Part shown: in pieces, positions 13,770-27,175 of the stretch | Numbering within the stretch: position 1 is the first letter of the stretch | Layout: the number at the start of each line of letters is the position of its first letter | Assembly (NCBI GenBank): GCA_015501055.1 | Contig: JADNYV010000040.1 | Coordinates: 124,001-188,000 of the forward strand | Reading direction: 5' to 3' | Source of the DNA: Mucidula mucida | Taxonomy: Eukaryota > Basidiomycota > Agaricomycetes > Agaricales > Physalacriaceae | Length of the DNA: 64,000 nucleotides | Notes under the pieces: model-generated | Database searches by the model: none | What the model was told of the DNA's origin: nothing | Seen by the model: only the letters and a program-made list of their open reading frames with translations | Position numbers and translations under genes: made by a program

Positions 13770-14064
13770 TGTTGGAGCAACCACTCAGCTAAGCTTAGCT
13801 GAGTGGTTGCTCCCACATAAAGTCCTCAATTATGGTGGTCTTCCGGTTCAAACCCTCAGGCTGTTGGTACACCTTGTCCCACAGGGCCTTTCAGGCTCCC
13901 TTGGTAGCAATCCACGTTTACAGCAAGCTTAGGTCACCGAGCCTACCACGGGTGTCCCCCGGGAGGTCATAGGGAAGTCTCACCGCCACCATATACTGGG
14001 GCGGGAATAAACTTTATGTTGGAGCAACCACTCAGCCAAGCTTGGCTGAGTGGTTGCTCCAACA
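13770..14064. mobile_element. 295-bp short element with palindromic ends
   Basis: The left end carries a perfect 40-nt palindrome (13774-13813, centred on AAGCTT). The right end carries a perfect 48-nt palindrome (14017-14064, also centred on AAGCTT). Both arms share the words TGTTGGAGCAACCACTCAGC and GCTGAGTGGTTGCTCC, so the outer arms also form terminal inverted repeats. The element is flanked by a 5-bp direct repeat CCGCC (13765-13769 and 14065-14069), as expected of a target duplication. Just inside the left palindrome, TAGCTGAGTGG resembles a tRNA A box, and GGTTCAAACCC near 13848-13858 resembles a B box, so a pol III promoter (SINE-like) is possible. The inner 200 bp has no reading frame of note. 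I do not recognise the family. Confidence 0.7.
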
Positions 14065-14069
14065 CCGCC

Positions 14070-14564
14070 CAAATCAAGACGGTACATTTGCACACTCTCC
14101 ATCCATGAGGAGAAGAACTACATAGTAGTACAACAAGTAGTTATCGTTTCTTCTTACTACCATTGACGCTATATTAACAGTAGTGTTGGCATAATCCTCG
14201 CGTGCAGCAGCCACTCCTTGTTAAATCCATGCTCTGCAATCACCTTCAGCTCCACTTCCTGCGCAGAAAGAGCACACGTACCGAACTCCCAATAACCATC
14301 CCCACTCCTGCGACGCGCCCACTCAGTCTTGAATCCAATCTCTGGCGCTGGCGCGCCAACGGCACAGAGCGGAAGAATGCGTAGGAGTCATCCCATCCTA
14401 TCGCGAATCCTTGTCCAAATCGCTCGTGATTATACTGTCCTGGGTGTTGATCCCACCAAGCACTATGAGCGGCTAGATATCACGAAAAAAGTCACCCTTA
14501 AGAAGATAATCAGAGCAAAGAATTACCTTGACTTTGAGCGCGCTGCGCATCCCGTCTGTGCTGA
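14070..14564. other. Intergenic, no gene seen
   Basis: AT-richer sequence between the palindromic element and the 3' end of the GH5 gene. Short plus-strand frames (from 14202 and 14329) have no recognisable content. Confidence 0.4.
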
Positions 14565-15957
14565 TCAGCCCATCAACGGCAGTACGTCCGCGTAAGCCCC
14601 CAAGCCAGCCGGTAGAACTTCGCTCAGCTGCACATCGCGGAAACTCCAGCCGTTATCCCAACCTTCCCCTTTTTGTACGTCCAAAGAACCAGCCGGCGCA
14701 TGTACGCTCAAAGAGCTCCAACTGCGCGTTAGCGAAGACACGATGCTCCACGTCGTTGTCGAATTTAATGGACCCGGGTTGAGAGCGGCGGACCACTCGC
14801 CCACGACGAGGGAGTTCCCAACGCGTCCAAGGGTTTGGACAATGCCGTTGTTCGGGTCGCGGAGGGCGCCGGCGTGGTCGTGCGCAGACGTCTGAATATC
14901 TTCTCCCGTGAAGCAACGATAGAGATGATGGTCCAGTACCAGCATATTGGGCGTGTGTCCTTGGGCCGATTTTATGTATTCAGCGTAGTTATCGGTCTGC
15001 CAGCATTCGCCTAGGTAGAGCGGAATCGTTGGATCCAGAGCAGAAATCGCCTTGGTCGCTTCGGAGTACCAGTCTTTCAAAAGCGTGTCGGATGGAGGAG
15101 CCGGTTCATTGAGGAGTTCGATTCCAACAATGTTCGGGTACGCGTTATTCAAAAGACGAATGAGGGTCAGAAGGACGTGAATTGTATGATCGCGATGACG
15201 CGACGAGTTGAAGAACTCGGGCTCTTTGGAAGTACCTCCATGGGAATCGTGATTCTGCTTGCCTGGGGCAGCGTGGAGATCTTTGAATAGAAATCAATCA
15301 AGTACTGCGGAGCTGCCAGCATCGAAGTGACAAACCGAGTAGGACTCCGATACCATACCGGAGGGCTGTCTGGATTGCATTCACAATCCTAGGCCACGCA
15401 CCGGCAAACACAGAATGCATGTCTTTGAAATGTGTCTTTTCCAGTACCGAAGGATCAGCACCACACAAGTGGTAATATCCTATCTGTAATGATGATGATT
15501 CGTCACCCACACTAACATTTGGTTGAGGCGAAACAAACTGGTATGCGGACGGTGTTGATACATTTGCTCGCAAGGTATTCCCAGTCTGGTTCGGTAATCC
15601 AGGTATCCCAGTGCTGCTCGAGGATCTGCTTCGCATTACTGCCTTTAGCGACGTCAAGATCGCTCTGCCCGGGATCACGAGCCTCCCGGTAAGGCGCCTC
15701 TACGATCCATCGTTCAAGAACAAACCAGGCGCCTAGAAAATTGTTTGTATGTGAGATGAAGGGGGAATTCGAGGAGACTGACCTAGATTAACGCCACGCT
15801 GTTTCCGATATCGATAGTAGGTAGATGGGTTCGACAAGTCGAGCGGAAGTAAAACCTGAGGCGCGCTGTTACTGCCAGTGAAAGAATCAAATTCCCTTTC
15901 GATGGAGTTTATGGTCTTTTGAAAGCCACCCAGGATCTTGCTCTTGAATCTGTCCAT
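14565..15957 (-). CDS. GH5 family glucan 1,3-beta-glucosidase-like (GH5_9 type), frame-disturbed
   Basis: Glycoside hydrolase of the exo-beta-1,3-glucanase type, acting on cell-wall or storage glucan. Seen in order: RGVNLGAWFVLERWIVEAP at the barrel start, then after an intron GYYHLCGADPS, then after another intron GVLLDLHAAPGKQNHDSHGG. The acid/base Glu is in VGIELLNEPAPP and the nucleophile Glu in VVGEWSAALNP. After ALNPG the conserved text (FDNDVEHRVFANAQLELFER, TCAGWFF) lies in another frame and returns to the first frame at KGEGWDNGWSFRD. The second switch fits a missing T in TTCTTTGG, where the family has FFW. A stretch of about 40 residues is therefore misframed by two opposite shifts. 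Start MDRFKSKILGGFQ at 15957; no signal peptide, so it may be cytosolic. Stop at 14565. Confidence 0.82.
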
Positions 15958-16459
15958 GATTAGGCTGTGCGACGGATAATGGTCGTAAACGAAGTGTGCT
16001 ATGACGCACACTGCCAAGAATTATATCCAACTGGCCTTAGGTCAGCATCACTGAAGACGCCAATTCATCTTGACGCGCTAGAGAAGAAATCTCTGAGAAA
16101 GCGGAGAGTCAATATAGAGAGAGAGGTTGCCGAATACGCCAAGCTGAAAACGTACGAGGATCGGGAGAAAGTAGGACTTGTGTTGACCAAGCTAAGAGGA
16201 TAAGATCATCTTTCGTTAGTCGATGGACATATAGGGAAGTCGTTGGCAAATAATCGCCCGTATAATTGCAGTATGCTACGGACTAAATGAAAGACTGAAG
16301 TCGAGTTGACTGTCTAGGAGCTTTTGCCTAAGCTGGTGATTATGTCATCCATTCTACAGTCGGCACGATTCGGGACGTTGCCGCCAACCTATCCTCATTT
16401 CTTCCGTCAGTGTATCTGCTGCTTGTCTATTTCCTGTATATCTGACGCCCGGACAGGCC
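15958..16459. other. Shared upstream region of GH5 and ATP7 genes
   Basis: A plus-strand open frame at 15967-16203 (ending REKVGLVLTKLRG, charged and helical) could be a small gene or chance. Nothing else is recognisable. The two flanking genes are divergent, so this holds both promoters. Confidence 0.4.
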
Positions 16460-17245
16460 ATGGCTTCCAAAGCAGCAGCAGCAGCCGCGGTGGTAAATAT
16501 TTGCCATGAGTTTACTGCTGGATAATAATCATTTACCTTTTTCGCAGGACTTTACCCGCCTGTACTCGACATTGGGTCTCGGAAAGGGTATGCATTACTG
16601 CCTGCTCTTGTTGAACCCAGAAGAGTGAATTTTCCGCGTCACAGAGACCATCGCGTCCCTCCAAGCTTTCCGGAAAAGACACGGCGAGGCCCAACGCCTG
16701 CATTCCCAATACGCTTCCCAGCCCACGACCGTCGACTTCTCCCACTACCGCTCGGTCCTCAAGAACACTGCCGTTATTGATGAGGCTGAGAAGGCATTGA
16801 AGGATTTCAAGCCCGTGACCTACGACGTTGGAGCCCAAATCAAGGCCATCGAGTCCTTCGAGGCCAAGGCTGTGAGTTGGGAAGTCGTGTAGCGCGTTGA
16901 AGCCTTTTAACAGCCAAATAGCTTGCCAAGGCCAAGGAGACGGAGGAGAAAATCGATGTTGAGCTCAAGGAGCTGCAGGCTACGCTCGCCAACATCGAGG
17001 AGGCTCGTCCTTTCGACCAGCTCACTGTACGTGTGCTTCCGACGCCAACCCAAACATCATTAACATTTCACTGTAGGCCATGGATGTCGGAGAGGCTCAC
17101 CCTCGTCTCATAAAGGTTGTCGAGACCATGATCCAGAAGGGCAAGTGGAACGTGCCAGGTATGTTGACAATCATATCCAACTTATAATGCTCACTCTCGA
17201 TTAACAGGGTACAAGGAGAAGTTTGGCGACCTCAACCTCATGTAA
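16460..17245 (+). CDS. ATP7: Mitochondrial F1Fo-ATP synthase subunit d
   Basis: Peripheral-stalk subunit of ATP synthase in the inner mitochondrial membrane. The spliced protein starts MASKAAAAAVDFTRLYSTLG and contains ETIASLQAFRKRHGEAQRL, VDFSHYRSVLKN and VIDEAEKALKDFKPVTYDV. A coiled part (KETEEKIDVELKELQATLAN) and the end VPGYKEKFGDLNLM follow. Length is about 170 residues, usual for Atp7. Five short introns are apparent, at about 16492-16548, 16589-16643, 16873-16929, 17026-17075 and 17159-17206, all with GT..AG ends. A tiny Ala-rich first exon is typical of fungal Atp7. All exons join in frame. It converges with the hydrolase gene ending at 17302. Confidence 0.94.
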
Positions 17246-17301
17246 ATTTGTGCTCGGATAGAATACACAATTGCATCGGAACGCCTTCGCTTCGCTACTG
17301 A

Positions 17302-18489
17302 CTAAAGGAGACTGGAAATATTCGTCAACCACTGCTGAACCACGTTCTCCACGATGTCAATTCTGTTCATCTCCAAGAACATCATATGCCCATTGCCATG
17401 TATCCCGACTTCGGGCAACTTGACGTATGTTACCGAAACGCCGGCTTGTTGCAGGTAACCAGCAGTGCAGTTATCATACACGGTGTGATAGCTTGCCTCG
17501 GACGACACCATGAGCACCGGGATGTTGACCAGATTTGCGAGCTGCCGCGCGGGCGAAGCCTGGCGGAAACATGTAAAGTTGACATTTGCGTCAACAGATA
17601 CCACCTCCCGCTGCAGCTCGTCCGCGGAATTGATAGGTGGTGAATACACCATGGGTATTTCTGTGACTCCGAATGGGCGCGCAGCAACAATAGGTGGCAA
17701 CACTGCGTTTATGAATGGCGGTCCTATGGGTTCAAGTGCGACAATCGCTTTCACCAAGTTGGGGCGCGCATCGCCGAGTAGCCAGCCAAATTGGCCGGAC
17801 TGCGAGTGCGTGAGAAGAATCACAGGCTGCACAGACGGTTAGTCTCAGTATAGGTACAGGTCAGTGAAGACGTACCCCAATCTGATCTAGAAGTACAGAG
17901 CCAGCTGCTCTGATTTTCATGCTCGACTCTTCTTCGGAGACAAGACTTGGTACGGTAGCTGCATAGAAATTGTCGAAGATGGGATCCCCCACGCTGCCGT
18001 TGCCCGGCCACTGCGTGTGCAGCGCGGCCTGTGGCCACAGGTTGAACAACTCGACTGCCGTGAAGCGTGATTCCACATCGAAAGTGGTCATCGTAGACTG
18101 CGGGCCATCGAGACCTGCTTGATACGCGGAGCGTGCGCGTGCGGGTTGGTCGACGAGGTATAGCTCAAGACAATGTCAGCTGGACCATAACACGGTGATT
18201 ATGCGCGGTTCTACCTCGTATCCTTGGGCAAGGAAGTAATCCGCCCAGCTCTGTTCACCGTCGATGGTCGCGAGGATATTTGTGCCCGTCATTTCGCGTC
18301 CGTGGATGAACACGAGGGGATACGGCTGGGTCACGTTCGCGGGCGTGAGATGCTCGACGTACATCTGCCCATGGGCGACAGCTGAGGGCGCGGTGGTGTT
18401 GTAGGTCTGCCCGACGTAGAAGTAGGAGCGCGTGTGTAGTGTCCCAGCAGTGCGAATGCCGCGTAAAAGAGTGCCCAGAACAGCTTCAT
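17302..18489 (-). CDS. Secreted alpha/beta-hydrolase
   Basis: Esterase/lipase-like enzyme with the alpha/beta-hydrolase fold; substrate unknown. Seen: oxyanion-side VFIHGREMTGTN, nucleophile elbow THSQSGQFGW (Ser in GHSxSG-like context), an acid region near VPVLMVSSEASYH, and the catalytic His in GIHGNGHMMFLEMN. The ATG at 18489 opens a clear signal peptide (MKLFWALFYAAFALLGHYT). The mature part (RSYFYVGQTYNTTAPSAV) lies one frame away, so one base seems missing or a short intron is unseen. Introns near 18165-18209 (GYE to LYLVDQPARARSAYQ) and 17830-17880 (LLDQIG to PVILLTHSQ) join well. Stop at 17302. Confidence 0.8.
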
Positions 18490-19330
18490 GGTGAGGAAGC
18501 GAGTAAATATACTCCACGCCTCGTCCCGTTTTTATACATCCGAACGCGACAGGTGATAATACATCTACAGCGAAGGACGTTCCAATTCTGCGCATGACTC
18601 GTGTCTTCGTACCGAACCTGGCCGTGCATCGTTCTAGACAACGCCCCCACACTCACTACTAGTCCGTTTACAGCGGTTGGGCTGACGAAGCTTGCTCAGC
18701 AGAAGTGCAGTCAGGAGGTCGTGGTGAGTAAAAGCCTGACCGGAAACACGTCCCGTCGGCTATTAAAAGCGCCACTAAAACGCCCACGTGATCCTAGCGG
18801 CGGATTTAAACTATCCCTTGGACTTCCATCATTGCAAGAAAAGATCGAACGTGTATGTCAGCTCGTTGAAATGGGTGTGTGAATATGTTTGACTTGTTCA
18901 ACGGCGTTGATCAAGCAAGGGATTTCTTAACGTAGGATGGCGCGCCGATTATCAAAGTGTTCCATTCCCTCTCTGAATGCCTTGTATTTTCAATTTCAGG
19001 GATATGATCCACGGGGATTGGTTGCCAAAAACGTCTAAATTTGACATATTGACCAAACCAATAATTCCTTCAGGACGCCACAATAATAATAACGCCTCTA
19101 AAAAACGAGTGTACTTGAACATCGAAGTGGCAACATTTATTATTTGTTACACTTTGTAAACATACCCCCACACAGAGCCCTGGTTCGCTCTGTCGTACAC
19201 TATTCTGCTGTTCACAAGTAAAAAAAAATACGCACTGAGAACAAGTAAGTACTCTACAAAGCCTCTTGTTAAGTAAATGAGCTATAAATCATAGCAAGTA
19301 CATTAAAGTTACAGTGTCTTTCCTTTCCGT
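18490..19330. other. Intergenic region, no gene seen
   Basis: It holds the hydrolase promoter on the left and the 3' flank of the hexokinase gene on the right. A plus-strand open frame at 18601-18882 has no recognisable content. AT-rich sequence at 19060-19260. Confidence 0.4.
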
Positions 19331-21275
<1,945 letters not shown>

Positions 21276-21862
21276 GACGGACAGATGATGGTCGAAAGAG
21301 GACGGCGGTTTAAGTACATTCCCGATCAACGCATAACGTCATGCCACTCGTGTCTTACTACCGCTTTAGGCGACTGTCTCCTGGTTTCTGGCTGCTTTCC
21401 AGATCCTGGATACCATCTGGCCGTAGCCTTTGTTGATATGGGGCCCCTCGACTGGCCCCGGAGCCTGCAGAGATGTACAAACATCGCGCTCTTACAGAGC
21501 AAGTCGGGTTTTCAGTGGTAGGGGTTAACGAATACTTTGCAACGTCTGTTCTAAGGCGTTAGCCCGAGTCCCACACTACGTAACAATGTGCGTTGAACGC
21601 ATTTTGACCGACGCTTCCCACCTCTCCTTCCGCGCGGTTCGACGCTCGGTAATATCGGGCAGAGACCACGCATCTGAAAAAATACAAACATGCGGGGTAT
21701 TCGACATTTGAGAATGGCATTCTTCGGCGAGCTTGGAACAGATATTTCATCCTCATAGGATGTTATGAACATCGTCGCATCGCAGAGATGCAAAAGTGTC
21801 ATATGGCGAAAAAGCCTCTGATTCGGCAAAACTCCGCAGTCCTCTCACCATACCATCACCAG
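21276..21862. other. Divergent promoter region of hexokinase and Gfa-like genes
   Basis: No gene recognised. A minus-strand frame at 21551-21829 (92 codons) has no known domain. Confidence 0.4.
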
Positions 21863-22372
21863 ATGCAGCCTATCCAAGGCGGATGTCTGTGTGGCGCTAT
21901 TCGCTATACCATTGAGTTCCCCGACGGGTCTCTATATCCGCCTGAGGTATGATTGTTGGCCTTCATTTCCACTATACTGTGAACTTACCACTACCTTCAG
22001 CCTCATACCTGCCAGTGTACACAATGTCGCAAGCAATCCGGAGCCCTCATGCTCCATTTCGTCACGATTGCTCCCTCCCAGATCATCTGGAGTGGCGCCG
22101 CGCCTTCCAAGTACTCAGCCTCTCCAGGTATCACGCGAGGATTCTGTAAGCAATGCGGGACATGCTTGTCGTGGTACAACGAAGCGGTACCTGAGGAATT
22201 TGAGATTATGACGGGCACACTGGATGAGGATGTGTTGATGGGTCCACAAGGGAAAGATTTGGCTACCGTCGTCAATCAGGCATGGTATTGTAGGTTTATT
22301 GAGGGCGCGACGGACGTGATCAAAGACGGAAAGAAATGGGAGAGAGGAGGCGATGGTCCATTACTGCCTTAA
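21863..22372 (+). CDS. Gfa/CENP-V-like zinc-binding protein
   Basis: Small protein of the glutathione-dependent formaldehyde-activating enzyme (Gfa)/CENP-V superfamily. Members bind zinc, and some condense glutathione with formaldehyde; most fungal ones are uncharacterised. It begins MQPIQGGCLCGAIRYTIEF with the Cys-x-Cys pair. An intron at about 21946-22001 follows, then HTCQCTQCRKQSGA. The second site is GFCKQCGTCLSWY. It ends GGDGPLLP at 22372, about 150 residues, normal for the family. No targeting signal. Confidence 0.9.
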
Positions 22373-22813
22373 ATCAGTATCATTGCAGCGAATAAACTTG
22401 ACATAGCGTAAGAATACGACAGTGGATCGTCGAATGTATCATTATGTATTCCATGGAGTTGGGTTGGCAAAGACCACAAAGTGCATGCACACATCGCACG
22501 GTGGCCATGCGGTGCCCTTATTAAATTTAAATGATTACCTTGCTCTTGGAAATGTGTGTTCCCGAATGACGCACGATTCGATTATTTCATGAGTAGATTG
22601 TCCACAGGCCAATGCAAGAGTGTACTGAATATATGGGATATGAATGAGTTATGCAAGTGTACGGAAATGGTATGCGTCTAACAAGGGAATCATGATATAT
22701 GCAACGGAGTGGGTGAAGCCAGCTCACTTCTCTAAGGTACGATAATACACACACAGAAAACATGAGAAGCAAACCGTATATCATCAGCATTCGAGAAGGG
22801 GATGTCTTCACGT
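22373..22813. other. 3' region between convergent genes
   Basis: No gene seen; both neighbours end here, so it mostly holds 3' UTRs and terminators. Oligo-purine and TATG-rich sequence without clear structure. Confidence 0.4.
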
Positions 22814-25778
22814 TCAACCGTCCATGCCCCGCAGAATCGCCTTACGGCTCTTGCTCTTGCGCTGCCTGATGTTGACGCCTGTTCTTGTCGCGACAGGCGG
22901 CAGGAACCCGAGCGTCGGCTTCATGGGCGCAGTAGCGAGGTGTTCACGTGAGGCACCAGCATCCACACCGTCGTACGCTCCCATCTCGCCCTCATCGAGG
23001 CCGGGCGATGGAGGAGCGTAGGTCATGGTCTCCGCATCACCATACACGATAGGCATCGGCGACTCGTATCCAACTATTCCGAGCTGGCGGGAGTAATATT
23101 GCACTGCGGCGTGGAATGCAGTCTTGCGCGCGCAGCGCAGACTCCAGTCCTGCCAAGTACTGATAAAATTGGATGAGTAAAAAGCGGTGGAATATGATAA
23201 GGGAAAGCGATACCCATTATGCAGGCAACCTATGGTTATCTCGAGATAGCGTTGAAAGTCTATATGTTGCAAGACGATCGAGGTGGCAGGCTCGAACCAA
23301 CGGTTCTCCTCTGTGGATAGCCATTCGTTCATACAACTCTCAAGCTCGTCAATCTTCTCTAAAGGCGTCGACCATTCGATCTGTATGGTGCAATTCTCGA
23401 ACATTTTCTAGTTTGGGATGAATAAAAGGTTCAAGGAGGAGATTCGACGATGAGAGACTCACAGCGCTTCGGCGGACGTTTGTGCTGATGGTTAAATGAA
23501 TCAGAGAAGCACAGGTAAACCAAGGTACGTGTACTCACATGAACTTGGTGAATAATTGACTGTTGAAGTAATACGTCTGCGTCCCGTCTACACGTGTAAA
23601 GACCGTTGCGAACAAGCCCATCTTCTTTACGACCAAGTTTTCATCTGGCGTAACAGTCAGCAACCCGAAGAGCAAGATTGAAAGACACCTACTATCAATG
23701 AAGCAACGATCGCCGGTATCAAATGGACTAAACAGCATATTGAGGTCAACTTCCCTCAGAGGTGTAAAGAGCACCTACTGGGTAACAAACAGGAACATAA
23801 TAGCATCAAAAGCATCAGCAGCAGCGCCCTTGAAAATGAAGCTAGCAGCGATACCAATGGTATACACACTCGTCAAGCTGTCGCCAACGTCGACGCCGAA
23901 TACGCTCAGACTGATGAAGAACAAAACGACAAGGGCAAAGAACAGAAGAATATGATCGAGGGTCTTCAACGCAGCACCGACATCGCGCATAGAGCGAGCA
24001 AGGAAGCGCCGTTCTTTATACACCTTGACGAGGGTGGTTTTGACCTCACCACGCGATATATCCCCATTATTGTCCTGGTCAAACACGCGGAATGCGCTTT
24101 CAGCAAGATCATGCGTCGCAAACGCGGGATAGAAATCGGACGGCAAGAGGTACGACCGCCCAGAATGAGGAGGCCGGAACTTGGTGTAAATGCTCCTCGC
24201 CAAATGCTTCGCCTCCTCGACCGTCCCGGCGCCACCGCTCAAAATCCCCGCGGTTTCTCATTCGCGTCCTCGCCCTTGATATTCCGCGCATCGTGCAGGA
24301 CAGCAGACTTGAGCACCTTGGCAGCCTGCGCGATAGTCTCGCCGGCATTCATACCAGACTCTTCGGAGCTGTGGCGCGAATGGGGCGGGTAATGATGCAG
24401 ACCAGACGGGGTCATAGGCGATGCAGTGATATCGGGAGAATTGGAGTTGATCACGCCCATCTCAGCCGCTTCTATCGTAGACGTGGACGGCTTGCGAGAC
24501 GACTTTCTTGAACCGAACCACCCAGATGACGCGCGTTTGCCTTTTCCCTTCTTGCGCCCACCGACCATGGTGCGGTCCGCGTCTTCGGTGTCTCCCATCG
24601 TTCCATCATCGGGCGTTCCCCAGTCAAACTGGTTCTTCTCCGTGAAGGGAGTCCCAAAGAGGGGAGTCCGATGACCGGAGCGCAAGCCGGAGCGAGACGA
24701 CGCCTTGGGGCGATAGTCCCGCAGCTTTTCGATAACAGGGAGTGCCTCGGCTATGGCGTCAACACGATCTTTGAACGCCGTGTGATGGAAAGCGAATGCA
24801 ATAGCGTGCGAGAGCATCTTCTGCACGCAGACGACAAGGGCGAAGAAGAACAGGAATTGGATGACCTGGGCAACCCGCTCCGTGTACGGAGCGCGACTTG
24901 CTTCACTATCGGAAGTGTTGAACAAGTTGTAATGTGGCCGAATACGATGATCCAGCTCACCCAGCCACTGGCTGCGTATAGAAGGGGTTTGAACGTGTTC
25001 TTGACAGAGCCATAGAGTTCGAGACGCGACTTGACAATCTCAGAGACGTGTCCCCAGGCAGCCATGATGATAAACCGTATGACGGTGGGCACAAGATCGA
25101 CGATGAGGGCGAGATACCATGAAATGAGAAGGTTGGCCGCTGCCCAGAAGAGCCAAGCCTGCACATTTTGCTTAACCAAGAGACGGTGTTCAGTGGGATT
25201 CTTCTTGTACCAGTAGAAATGTATGAGGACGCCGGGCGTGATGAGGACTCCGGCAAGAAAGGTGGATCCAATAAGCGAGGAGAAGAGTAGGGTGATCACT
25301 CTAAAAACAGACTGTAAGCTACGCTGACCCGTCACACGTACTCGACTCACCGCTTGAACGTCCATCGTTTATCCTTCTGCTTCATACCCATCTGCTCCTC
25401 GAACTTGGCTTCCTCTGCACCTAAATCTTCTTCGCCGCTCCAGTCGTAATCGTCGTCACCATACTCGTCGTCTGTGCCTGCTATAGACGCAGGCCGCGAG
25501 AAAGTGGGTTCGTCGTAATGGCCAGTGAAAGTCGGCGTCTTGACTTGCTCCGGATAATGCACTGAAGGCTTCTGTCTCTCGTCTCTACCTGTCTCTACAA
25601 TGTCCTCTCCCATGTTTACTTGTGACCGGTATGCTGGACTGGGCGGATATTGGTATACGTCCTGGGGCTGGACGAAGAGGGTCTGATCAAGATTGGAGGT
25701 GCTTGCCTGTGGCCTATATGGCGGCGAAGCAGGGTGCAGCTCCTCTTGGGACGTGGAAAGGAAGCGGTCAGCCTGCAT
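22814..25778 (-). CDS. MscS-type mechanosensitive channel with EF hand (fungal Msy type)
   Basis: Ion channel of ER, plasma or other internal membranes that opens on membrane tension; fungal members couple osmotic shock to calcium. The long polar N-terminus from MQADRFLSTSQEELHPASPP is followed by membrane segments (TLLFSSLIGSTFLAGVLI, AWLFWAAANLLISWYLAL, then FLFFFALVVCVQKMLSHA). A Ser-rich loop follows. A canonical EF hand reads DQDNNGDISRGE (about 24045-24080). The MscS core has ILLFFALVVLFFISLSVFG and IAASFIFKGAAADAFDAIMF, then the beta domain (DTGDRCFID, LVVKKMGLFATVF). The C-terminus is basic (RQRKSKSRKAILRG). One base appears missing near 24930, where GHI should run into YNLFNTSDSEASRAP. 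Several introns of about 50 bp. Confidence 0.9.
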
Positions 25779-27053
25779 GACCTGTCAATGGAGCTCCCGA
25801 TAGCGTCTTGATGGGCACGAATTTGAGCAAACAAATACTGTTGCTTTCGGTCACCTTAGGCCCTTTTGTATTTCGATCTTCCCCACCCCTGTAGTGCGTC
25901 TGTTGCCATGCAGAACTCTTGATGTAATTCCGTCCCCCTGTCCTTGTAAACCGTCAACGCAGGCCGCCTTTGCGTATGCCAGATTTTAGATGTTTGCGCT
26001 CGGTATGTTTTCGTCTGGTTATCGCCCCAACTTGAGTCTCCACTCAGCACCACTTGTTCCAAATAGGAAGGCTCATTCCTAAATGAAAAATGCGGACCCT
26101 CGCGGAGACTTTGTTGCCCACGTTGCGACTGACTAGTGACCGGGTTTGCCACCCATTTATCATGATTCCCTATTAGGTACCGTTGCCGAGACGTTCATGG
26201 TCTATTTTCGGCGAGATTACCTAGGCCTGCCGTCCGGACCCTAGGTAACGCGCATCCCCCGCCATCCCGCGCACGATAGTGGCAAGCTCAAAACTTCCGC
26301 CACTCTCCCATAACCCATTACCAGCGAGTTTCAGAGCCCTAAAGCGGGTCTTCAATGCCGAACTACGCAGAAAGGCATTGTCCTCATTGGATAAACACTA
26401 GACTCCTGATGATCGGTGCATTCTCTTCAAAGGAAGGACTTTGATTGGCTAGGCGTGCATTCAGATCTCCCATTACTACAACTTTCTTGCCCACCAGCTC
26501 TGCTTTTACCAAGGACAAGTCAAGCATTGCACAAATGTCCATCTAGTGTTGGCGCTTGGCAGTGCCGCCGCCGCCGCTTGCTGGTCTGAGTCTGTCCGAC
26601 TCTGACGTCTCGATCCTTTCAGTAGTAAGTATATCAACTTGCCACGTACGTAGTGACGTCCAAACCGCCTAATCGCAGCACTGAGGCGACCATGCCATGA
26701 ATGACATGAACTGACCCGACGTGCTATTGGATGTGACTTGAGATTTGTAAGATTCTTGCAATTATCCTTGCCTAGACTACTGACCTCGAGAGCCGCCTTC
26801 AAGCTCCAAAAACATTGGCAAAGGCACAGAAGTCTGTAGGACCAAACACACAGACATACTGGGGTGGTAGGGTGGAAGAGCTCCACAATGTATTGTCTTG
26901 CCTTCGCTAAGTTTTTGGTGGCGGCGGCACAGCACGACTCGGTGGGCCCCCAAAAGATGGCGGGGTCGGTGATTGGAAGGCTTGATGAGTACCAAACATT
27001 GGTGGTGCGAACCACAATGGCATTTAAGACTATGCAGCAGATCCCGCAAAGGT
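25779..27053. other. Intergenic region left of the MULE
   Basis: It holds the MscS promoter, one copy of a short dispersed repeat (26171-26237) and a 190-codon minus-strand frame (26506-27078). That frame runs into the transposon's left end and matches no family I know. If it is real, the transposon interrupted it; in the sequence without the insertion the frame continues a little further at 31148. No other gene seen. Confidence 0.4.
26171..26237 (+). repeat. Short dispersed repeat, copy 1
   Basis: About 67 bp shared, with a few mismatches, with the opposite strand of 31626-31690. The shared core includes GTTCATGGTCTATTTT and CGGCGAGATTACCT. Similarity stops on both sides. The two copies lie in inverted orientation outside the MULE, so they are not its ends. 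Confidence 0.7.
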
Positions 27054-27062
27054 AGGCGGATA
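27054..27062. repeat. Target site duplication, left (AGGCGGATA)
   Basis: The nine bases AGGCGGATA directly before the left terminal inverted repeat are repeated exactly at 31139-31147. Nine bp is the usual duplication of Mutator-like elements. Confidence 0.92.
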
Positions 27063-27175
27063 AATAAACGTTATCCACCCACCAGCATTACACCCCACGT
27101 GATCTCCGGCATTTGCCGCCGGTCAGCTAAATCCGTCCAAGTCGCGATCCATCTTGCACACCTCCCGTCATCGTC
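27063..27175 (+). repeat. MULE left terminal inverted repeat
   Basis: 113 bp starting AATAAACGTTATCC and ending CCCGTCATCGTC. Its reverse complement is at 31026-31138 without a difference that I can see. It contains an inner CGGCAAATGCCG-type inverted word that transposase could bind. Confidence 0.93.

Noticed and set aside
13790..13870. tRNA gene
   Set aside because: A- and B-box-like words are present, but the T stem and acceptor stem do not pair, so I keep it as a SINE-like feature of the palindromic element.
22814..25778. Several separate small genes
   Set aside because: The exons join through good splice sites into one MscS channel; plus-strand frames over 23952-24511 are shadows.
26506..27078. 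190-codon minus-strand frame as a gene
   Set aside because: It runs into the transposon end and has no domain; described only as a possible interrupted frame.
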